The notes under the pieces were generated by a model. That model ran no database searches, had not been told where the DNA came from, and saw only the letters and a program-made list of their open reading frames with translations. The translations under genes were made by a program, and so were the position numbers. 64,000 nt of DNA. Source: Vicia villosa (lineage: Eukaryota > Streptophyta > Magnoliopsida > Fabales > Fabaceae). Within the stretch, counting starts at the first letter, position 1; each line of letters begins with the position of its first letter. The DNA is taken from the NCBI RefSeq assembly GCF_029867415.1, contig NC_081183.1, forward strand, positions 146,068,798 to 146,132,797. Direction: 5' to 3'. Below are positions 56,157 to 64,000 of this stretch, in pieces.

Positions 56157-56660
56157 TGGCGGAGCCAGCAAAACTATAAAGCCCGGCAAAATTTTAAAGA
56201 CCACAAATTTACATTGTATCTAATATATAAATAAGGGAAAAGCTAACATGTGCCTCAAGGGCACAAGATAATTAGATATTTATAGAAAAAAAATTTGGAA
56301 CGCGTGCATTCAATGTATCGGAACTTTAAATATGACTTTATTGCATTTAATTATATTTAGTTTTTTCTAATTATAGTATCCTTAACATATGCCCTTAGGG
56401 CACATGTTAGCATGACCCTATAAATAATTATCAATCAAAATAAAAAAGCGTCATTTTGTCAACAAAAGTGTAATAAAAGTAAAAGAGATGAAATATAACC
56501 TTACAATAGCATGTAAAATAAAATCACGAGACTCGGTGTAACATACTATCAAGTCATTGAACCACATATCGTGGATTTTATTGTGCAATTTAGACTGGAT
56601 AATCTTCATTGCCGAAAAAATTCTTTCAACGAATATAGTCGACACCGACAATATCAAAGC
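56157..56660 (-). pseudogene. hAT transposon 3' end with transposase C-terminus
   Basis: A minus-strand frame (56651-56451) reads LSVSTIFVERIFSAMKIIQ, then LHNKIHDMWFNDLIVCYTE. This is the C-terminal dimerisation motif of hAT transposases of the TTF-zinc-finger type. Downstream in the same sense, the transposon-end-like CAGTGGCGGAGCCAGCAA starts at 56157 on the plus strand. A MULE-type MITE has inserted between them. The rest of the transposase is missing at the right, where other repeat DNA begins near 56700. Confidence 0.7.
56235..56418. mobile_element. MULE-type MITE 2
   Basis: Left end GGGAAAAGCTAACATGTGCC; right end is the inverse of GGGTCATGCTAACATGTGCC. The perfect 9-bp duplication TATAAATAA lies at 56226-56234 and 56419-56427. 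The 184-bp interior is noncoding. The nine-base duplication points to the Mutator superfamily. Confidence 0.93.
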
Positions 56661-56699
56661 TTAGTCAATAAATTTGTAAACTAATTTCAATTTGAAAAA

Positions 56700-57235
56700 G
56701 ATTTTTTTTAATTTTAGGGCTAAATAAGTTTTTGGTCGATATAAAATATCAAATATTATTTTTGTCCCTATAAAAGCAAATTACATATTTTGGTTCCTAC
56801 AAAATTATTATGCATGTAGTTTTAGTCCTTACTGTTAAACTAATGTGTATTTTTGAATGATTATTTTACAGACAAGTTTAGAACGTTTTAAAAAAATCCT
56901 TAAAATAAACTCAAAATTTAATTTTTAAGTCGAAATTTTAATTATATTTATCATTGTCTTTTAAATTTTGAAAAATTCATATTTAATTCTTCTCATTTTA
57001 AAAAATTCTAAAGTTTGGTAAATAAATATTTTACACTATTTTAAAGATGTATAAAAAGAATTATTTAAAAATGAAAGAGTAATTAAACTGTTTTAAAAAT
57101 TTTAGAAAATAATATGGACTAAAATTTCATGCATAAAATCTTTAAAGAGATAGGAAAAAAAATTAAAAAAACTTTAAAAGGATCATTCATGGTAGAAAAT
57201 TCTTTTAAGGACTAAAATTGAATGTTAATTTATTT
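56700..57235. other. Degenerate MITE-like repeat DNA
   Basis: It begins near AGGGCTAAATAAGTTTTTGG and carries TTTTTGTCCCTATAAA and TAGTCCTTAC text typical of MULE/MITE families. I could not find the inverted partner end. No gene. Confidence 0.4.
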
Positions 57236-57237
57236 AT

Positions 57238-57350
57238 GGGTCTTGCTAACGAGTGTCCTCAGGGCACTTTTTAAGTATACTAAATAGAAAAATATTCTTT
57301 ATAAAAGTTAACATTTCAATTTTCAATACATTAAATACACCCGGAAGGAA
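57238..57350 (+). mobile_element. Left end of MITE family seen at 53
   Basis: GGGTCTTGCTAACGAGTGTC and about 100 following bases match 53-165. The element is cut off at about 57341, where unrelated CCGGAAGGAAACG begins. Confidence 0.6.
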
Positions 57351-57599
57351 ACGATAAAGTGGCTACAATTAGTTATCGACGAAATGGAAGGATCTAAATA
57401 CACAACGACTCAATAAAAAAGTTGAGATATGCCTGTAACCAAGATAATATACGAGAAAATCAGAAAAGAGGCTACACAATCCACCTTGACGGTTGATAAG
57501 GACATAAGCTCGAAGAAAATTATGAGGTTTCGATCCTGGATAGGTATTAAACATGAAAACTTATATGAGTCAAACCACACGGCTCAGTAGAGAAGGAAG

Positions 57600-58204
57600 G
57601 GACCCCTCAAATGTTGTTACTAAAGCGACGACACCGATACCATACACGTGTAAATCTTAACAATGCGTAAGATAAGTATTTTTCAAGTTTTTTTAGAAAA
57701 TCAAATAAATGAATCTCTTGTTTAAAATGATGCCTACAATATAAATAACATTGAACTTGTAGTGTTATATTTGTGGGAGTTTCAAACAAGAGCGACTATA
57801 GGGTCTCCCCCTACGTAATATCGCGCTGACGACATCCTCATAGAATGCGGGGGCTCAACCTTAGGGAGAGTGACTTGTACAGTACTACTATTTTCCATTA
57901 GTTATATGAGAATGAGTCATACCATGACTACTTAAAGTGTAGGTAGTCAAGAATCTTCCCTAGCCATGGGGGAACGATTACTGCCTCTAAGGGTTTCCTA
58001 AACCCTAGGTCTAAAAGACCTTTATAAATACTTCTCCCATAAGGAGAGAACGAGTCAGATCCTAATTCATACGTTCGTACCTAAACACCAAACTGAGATC
58101 AAAGCCTCTCACCTCACGTAAGCAGGTGTGGGCAAGCCCTAACCATCACAAATTGATATCAACCAACTATGGCCTATGAGTATCATCGCCCTTGCAGGGG
58201 TAAC
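57600..58204 (+). mobile_element. LTR fragment of another retroelement
   Basis: It contains the TATA-like CCTTTATAAATACTTCTCCC near 58019-58038 preceded by GGGGGCTCAACCTTAGGG, and a transcript-leader-like GAGATCAAAGCCTCTCACC. It is abruptly ended at 58205 by the Ogre-like LTR. The lineage is not determined. Confidence 0.45.
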
Positions 58205-58889
58205 TGTCGCGGGGAAAAATCGTTATCTTTTTTTCTGGATGAGACACCTGATGCCTTCTTTGGGCTCGAGTGCTCAAAAAAATGATTTTTCTTTTGTACC
58301 GACCAAACTTTTTATTGTTTCCAAAGTAGGAAAAGGAAAAAAGCTGCAATAACCTAAAAAGTGGGGGAGAGATTCCGGGTAAGAGGGTTGGTTATACGAA
58401 GGGAAGGTATTAGCACCCAACGTATCTATAGTACTCTATAGGTTTCTTTGTTTTGTTTATTCCATTCTTGTTGTGGTGGAGGTTCTTGTGAGAAAGAGGT
58501 GGGACCTAAGGTGTTTGTTTGATTATGCTCGCAAAGATCATCGCGATCCTCTGCATACATATCCCCTAGAGGGAATCAGAGCATCTGTAGCTCGGGGTCT
58601 ACGGGTGCTAAGGTTTGAATGGTTTTTTTTGTTTTGTTTTGCTCGCCAAGGATCGACCTTGTGCCTACGTATTCTCAAAGGGATGTTGAGAAAGTCAGAG
58701 CAATCGTAGTTCTCACTTATGCTAGTGGAAGCAAAGGAAAAGAGACAAATGTCATCTAAATGTTCGATGTATCTAATCTATATCATCACATACATCTGTT
58801 TGATTTTTGTTTGAAAATCTTTTCATTATAAGCCCTGGGCTGTGCCACTTATGGCGCTTAGAATGATAAAGATGTTTTTGTTGTTTAAC

Positions 58890-59470
58890 CAGCCTTGTGG
58901 CAAAAACTTTCAATGAAGTCAGCCTTGTGACAAAAAGTTTTGATTAATCAGCCAGCCTTGTGGCAAAAGTTTCAATGAAGTCAGCCTTGTGACAAAAACT
59001 TTGATTAATCATCCAGTACGGTGGTAAAACAGTTTGATTGATTAGCCAGCCTTGTGGCAAAAAAGTTTGATTGATTGATTGTTTGATTGTTTGTGATGAT
59101 ATAAAGAGATACTCCTATCATAGAGATGAAAAATGTCTAATCTCCTAGGGTATTTGTTTTGGATATTGGGGATGCTTATAAGAAGCCCGTGGGTCCTTGT
59201 ACGAAGCCCAAGAGGAGGCTATCCGAGGGTCCTTGCATTGTAAGCCCAAGAGGAGGCTATGGGAGGGACAATCCAGGGTCCTTGCATTGTAAGCCCAAGA
59301 GGAGGCTATGGGAGGGTCACTCGTTTGTACAAAGCCCAAGGGGAGGCATGGTATAGTTGGTTTGAGCTCTTAGAGCGATTTCACCGGGAAACCATACTCT
59401 ATGTCCTAACCTAAACTAGGGAGATTCTTTGCACGAAGCCCAATAGGAGGCTATGGGGAACCTAGTGTTG
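58890..59470 (+). repeat. Two families of short repeats in the Ogre-like LTR
   Basis: From 58890 to 59060, CAGCCTTGTGGCAAAA/CAGCCTTGTGACAAAA recurs five or six times. From 59170 to 59470, AGCCCAAGAGGAGGCTATGG recurs about four times. Related CAGCCTTGTGATAG text also occurs at 63610-63780. Confidence 0.8.
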
Positions 59471-60554
59471 TACTAAGTTGAACAAGCATATATAACACAA
59501 TCACAAGTATGAACAAGTACGAACAAATATGAACAAGTACATGAACAAATATGAACAGTTATACATATATGACAAAGTGTGTGTATATAATGGAGTTTAT
59601 GAAGGAAATATACCTGTAAGCATGATCCATTTGTATACACAGGGCTCGGGACTCATACTCGGGGAGAGGTCCACTTGAGTTTATTCAAAGCTATGTAAAC
59701 AGGTATTTACAAAAGGGCTTGGGACTTATACCTACATGGAGGCCCATGGTATTTTTTGGGAAGATTTAAAGAAAACCTTCATTTTTGGTTTGTTATTCAA
59801 AGTTAAAAAGACAGATTGAGATATGTACAAAAATGTGTGTGTACAATGAAATACCCAATTTCATGTACTGGAATGGGTATGTACAAAAGGGGCTTGGGAC
59901 TTATACCTACGTGGAGGCCCGTGTTTTATTTTATAAAACATGGTTGATTGTTTATTTACAAACGCGTCGTTTCGTCGTTTTGAAAACAGTTTGAAAAGTA
60001 TTGTTTTGAAAGAGTTTTCTGTACAAAGAAAAACTGTGAAAAGAAAGAGGAAAGGGACTTATACTCTCTAATATTCGAGAGGCCCATATCGCTTTGAAAA
60101 TCAATTGATCAAATAAAAAGATTTAATCAATAGTTTCTTTTGAAATCAAAAAGAGATGGTTTATCGTTTTTTTGAAAAGAATTGCGATCGCTTGTTTTAA
60201 AACGATTTGAAATTGAAAGAAATCAAATTAATCAAGATAAACAAAAAGATTATGCTTAATTAACACCTAAATGATTAGGGTTTGATCACAAAATATTTAT
60301 AAGTGATTAGGTTTGAAAATTAAATGAAAAAACAATATTTAAAGTATTTAAAAACATTTAAAATGTATCATTTTAAACCTAATTAAAAACATATTAAATA
60401 AATCTTTTTTTGTGATTTTTTTTGATATTCATAAAATATATATATTAAATAAGAGGTGTGTAAAAAACGAATGAAAAATGAATTAATTTGGTTAGTTAAA
60501 TAATTAATTGAAGTTGTGAAGAAAATGAAAGAAAATAGGTACTAAAAAAATTGG

Positions 60555-60640
60555 TTTTGTCTCTACAAGGGTTTGAACCCACGACCTCACGCTCACCACT
60601 CAAAAACATAACCAACTGGACCACGCGCGTGGTCTGATTA
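60555..60640 (-). repeat. tRNA-like sequence in the Ogre-like LTR
   Basis: On the minus strand, TGGTCCAGTTGG (A-box-like) and GTGGGTTCAAACCC (B-box-like) are spaced as in a tRNA gene. The T-stem does not pair well, so it is a tRNA-derived relic, not a working tRNA. Confidence 0.4.
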
Positions 60641-63169
60641 TCAAAGGCAAGGATTAGGTTATATTTTGAGTCAAGTTACTAAATTCAGCTTCAAAAATAT
60701 GGCGCCAAGAACATGAATCCCAATTGAATTTGAAAATTCTGGAAACTGGATCAAATTGATCAAGTGAAGGGTCTAATTCACTCGTTTTTTCACAAGGATC
60801 ACGATGGTGGTCTTTAATTCCATTTATTTTCACTCTAAGGGGGTCAATTCTCTGATGAACACGAAGAACCCTAATTCTATGATTCATTCTAAAATCGTGT
60901 ATGTGCAAGTTAAGATGCAATTGATTGAGGGTTAATGATCTTCATAGGTGCAGAAACAAGATGGTATGCTCACATTTCATTTATGATGCGTGCAAGTATG
61001 AGTTTGAAGTTCATGAGGCTTACCTTCAAAAACGGCCAAAGTGGAGATTGAATTCTTCAGTAGAGGTGTTACAGATGCTTTGCAATGATCTGGATAGCTT
61101 CAATGATGATTATGGAACATGTTTGGATGCTTGGAGTGAACTGAATTCATCTGAGCATAGCCATGGGACCCGATCTGCAGTTGCTTGGAGTGAGGATCGA
61201 ATTTGAAGATTATGAGGTTACAGGTCATATGTGAGTGTTTGGATCATTCATATGAAGTATATGGAGGGTGTTAGAAGTGATAGTTTGGGCAGATATGGCT
61301 TGATGTGAGAATTGGCATGTTAAGGTTCACTTTATGCAAACATGGAGGTGAGATGGTGATTCTGAGTTTTAAGGTGTTTTTGGGTGTGTGGATGGATCAA
61401 ACACATCACATTTGATGTTTATGGGATGTTAGAACCCTCACTTTGCTCAGAAATTGCAAGAAATGGAAATTGCAATTCTCCCTCTTTGAAACTCATGAAA
61501 CTTGTAACTTAAGAAAGAAGAGAGAAAACCTATGATTATGAGGTTTTGGTGTGAGTTTGAAGATGATTTGAACCTCTATTTATAGGCCAAGGATTCTGAA
61601 TGCAAAGTTCTTGCAAGTTGATCAAGAAGTGATGATTTGGCTTAAGAGATAAAATGGAATCTTTCACATTAAATGCAAATGGTTAAAAGTGACTTAACCA
61701 TGGTTATTTCTCTAGCTTCTTATCCTCTTCCATTCTGATCTTCAAATCAGAAAATATCATTCAATTATTGCTTCTATGCATCATTGCTTGGATTATAGGT
61801 CATGTAGTCTTGAAACTTAGTGAAAAATGGTGCAAATCCAAGTGAAAATGATCACTAATGTCAAAATTCAAAACCATGGCTACACTCCATATTTTTTCAT
61901 GCTCTTGGTCATTTTGGAAAGCTCATATTACACACTTCAAAACCCTAGTTGAAAGTTTCTTCAAGACCTTTAAGGAAATGGGTGAAAAAGATCCATGAAC
62001 TTTGAAGAAAATGAAGTCTTAAGTGAAATTTTCAAAAGATACCAACTTTGAAGCTCCATATCTCTTAAATGGTTGATCTTTTGGAAAAAAATTATATGTG
62101 ACAAAGTTGTTCATTGGATCAAAATCTACAACTTTCATGTTGGAAGTTTTTTTCAGTTTGTAGGTGAAATTTTGAGTTATTCCCTTCCAAAGTTTGAAAA
62201 AAAACCATGAAAAACACTTAGAAATTTTTCTAAGTATGGAAAGTCAAACTTTTGACTTTTTGATTCTTGATTGATTTTCTTGATTTTTCTTGATCAAATG
62301 ACTTCATATATCATACATTGATGATTAAAAACTTCAAAAGTCATGGTTGACCAAAATTCTCCAAAAGTCAATGGTGATCTTGCACAGTTGACTTTTTCAG
62401 ACGAATCGCGTTTCTGGAGATTTCAAATGAACCAAGCTATCCTCACCAAATGAATGGTATGAATGGATCATATTGAAGCATTAGAGGATATTGAGCCATG
62501 GTTTGAGTTGTGACACCATGTCCTGATTAAAAGGTCAGTTGTTCAGTGAATTAGGTCAAAAACCCTAATTGTCGACCTGATAAAATTGATGACTGTGGAT
62601 CTTGAATTGAGATGCAATTTCCATTGGATATTGTCATAGGGATTATTTGAGGATGATTGAAACCTTTGATTGACTCCCTGGGGATTTTTAGGGTTTCCTA
62701 AATGTGATCCCTGATTTTAGTCCCCGATAGTTCAAAACCCTAATCTGATGATTTGAAATTTCACTGTTGATCAATCCTTGTGTAGGAGATGTCTTGAGTC
62801 AATGGATTAGGTCAAAATGATGTACTTGGGGTCTTGAGGTCATGTCCCAAGTCATTAGGTCAAATCCTGAGCAAAAGTCAGGAGTGTGCTATCTTCAGTC
62901 AAAACCCTAATTCAGTCGATTCAGAGCCTTTGAGCTTGTTGAAATGAATCTCTGAGGACCAAATGTTGATTGTTGATGAAGATGATTCATTTGAGATGAA
63001 GGGGGAACAAAACCCTAATTGATTGTTACTTGTACTGATGAGTGATTTCCTGATTAAATCCTGCTGAGTCACAAGTAGCAAACACAAGCTATGCAATTTG
63101 TTAGGGATGCAAATGATGCATATGCAATGATATGAGGTGGTATCTTAGGTCAAAAATTGGGGTATGACA

Positions 63170-63186
63170 GATGCCCCTATTTAAGT
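63170..63186 (-). other. Polypurine tract of the Ogre-like element
   Basis: In minus sense, CTTAAATAGGGGCATC directly precedes the LTR start TGTCATACC, the position of the plus-strand primer for reverse transcription. Confidence 0.55.
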
Positions 63187-64000
63187 TTCTTCAACCTGAG
63201 ACATGAAGATTGAAAATCTTCGTTTTGATAGGGTGGAAGAGACTTAAATATCAGAAGACGCGAATTTTGGACCTAAGATACCAAAATTGCGAAATAATGC
63301 AAGGATGCCTTTACCGAGGGGATATCAAAAACTGACTCCACTGAGGACAAGAGATCGGGAAGGATGTCTCAATCCGTTTTAGGAAGAGAATCCGTTTTTC
63401 TCTGTTCGGGAAAGCAAGTGTATGCTTCACCGGGGAATGATAGCTTTGTAAGAAAAGCTTACCTACCGACATTATCGACTATCAGCACGGGGATAGACTT
63501 GTTTAATAATGCGAAGGTGAAAGGTATGAAACTGTATTACCGACTACCAGCATTGTGATAGACTTGACAAGGTAAAAAGAGTTTCAAAGGTTCGGTTAAT
63601 ATTACCGACTATCAGCCTTGTGATAGACATGTTTAATAATATAACCAGAACAAAAGGGTTACCGACTATCAGCCTTGTGACAGCGGTTTTGAAGACATGA
63701 TCAATTATCAGCCGAGTGATAAAATGATCTTGGAGACTTTGCTAGGGAAATTACTGGTTATTCAGCCTTGTGAACAGTAATAAGGCCCTGATTTGTCAAA
63801 TGGTCTTCATGATTGATTTCCTGGAGAGGAAAAATCTTTTGAAAGAGAAATAAACTGCTCAGATGATGAGGCTATTGCTTATTGTCTGTTTTCAACGACT
63901 CTGTTTGGTGGAATCGGAATTTGAATTTCTGGCAAAGACAAGGTTCTAACCAAGAATGAATTGGAAAGAAACGGTCAAACAAGACTTTGTACCCAATGAG
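63187..64000 (-). mobile_element. 3' untranslated region of the Ogre-like element
   Basis: This is the last part of the internal region before the 3' LTR. It holds four to five tandem copies of a unit with ACCGACTATCAGCCTTGTGA (63470-63780, spacing about 55-75). Ogre elements are known for tandem repeats at this place. No coding domain is seen before the window ends. Confidence 0.55.

Larger units (their letters stand above)
58205..63169 (-). mobile_element. Ogre-like 3' LTR, about 5 kb, minus strand
   Basis: On the minus strand it starts TGTCATACCCCAATTTTTGA (63169) and ends CCCCGCGACA (58205), giving TG...CA termini and 4965 bases, the size known for Ogre LTRs. A TATA box in CCTATAAATAGAGG sits on the minus strand at 61584-61577. 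Immediately before the LTR in that sense is the purine tract AAATAGGGGCATC, which marks it as the 3' LTR. Its body would lie right of 64000. Internal repeats occur at 58890-59060 and 59170-59470. The left 5-bp flank is GTAAC; the partner copy is out of view. Confidence 0.65.

Noticed and set aside
58880..59480. Regularly spaced repeats considered as a CRISPR array
   Set aside because: Spacing and unit length vary, there are no unique spacers of constant size, and the context is a plant retroelement LTR.
60555..60640. Possible functional tRNA gene
   Set aside because: A-box and B-box are present but the T-stem and acceptor stem do not pair.

Overview
This window is nuclear DNA from a flowering plant, most likely a papilionoid legume of the Vicieae/Trifolieae type. 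Four genes with plant-type GT-AG introns are AT-rich and widely spaced, and the space between them is filled with nested, decayed transposable elements. One of these looks like an Ogre (Tat-lineage Ty3/gypsy) LTR of about 5 kb, a family abundant in that legume group. I found no bacterial, organellar or viral gene, no CRISPR array and no intact RNA gene.

The four genes that can be spliced end to end by eye are: (1) + strand 19759-24457, a two-helix membrane protein like Arabidopsis At1g16860 (4 exons, 434 aa); (2) - strand 29778-33563, an EH-domain ATPase of the plant EHD1/EHD2 family (15 exons, 542 aa, all motifs intact); (3) - strand 44834-46282, a RIN4-like protein with two NOI motifs and a CCC tail (4 exons, 232 aa); (4) - strand 47404-49713, a multi-pass DUF3537 (gustatory-receptor-like/MRB1-type) membrane protein (4 exons, 432 aa). 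Genes 3 and 4 lie head-to-tail about 1.1 kb apart. They touch endocytosis, immune guarding and membrane biology, but nothing in the sequence shows that they work together.

Layout. 1-8619: gene-poor DNA containing a foldback element, a Helitron 3' end (6359), a CACTA-type end (8619), and two broken host-gene fragments that still show exon structure: a BOP1 WD40 piece (2918-3060) and two exons of LSM1 (7528-7775). 8620-18900: a Ty1/copia element split by a SIRE/Maximus-like element, a second LTR/gag unit and a long LTR. That long LTR carries a Cassandra TRIM with 5S-rRNA-derived LTRs, one of them inverted. The 3' LTR of the outer copia is itself hit by a hAT-type element. 19759-24457: gene 1. 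24458-29777: tandem duplications, a GC-rich LTR and a LINE remnant. 29778-33563: EHD. 34228-35794: two neighbouring hAT-type elements, each with a perfect 8-bp target duplication. 36225-43620: decayed Ty3/gypsy gag-protease, a minus-strand Maximus-like LTR, and a chromovirus-like deletion derivative. 44834-49713: RIN4-like and DUF3537 genes. 50780-57350: microsatellites, a second Helitron-family copy, two MULE-type MITEs with perfect 9-bp duplications, a Stowaway and a hAT transposase tail. 57600-64000: an LTR fragment, then the 3' LTR and 3' untranslated repeats of a minus-strand Ogre-like element whose body lies beyond the right edge.

The most unusual items are the paired host-gene fragments beside Helitron and CACTA ends, the palindromic three-LTR Cassandra, and the near-perfect 34-bp foldback at 7018-7102.
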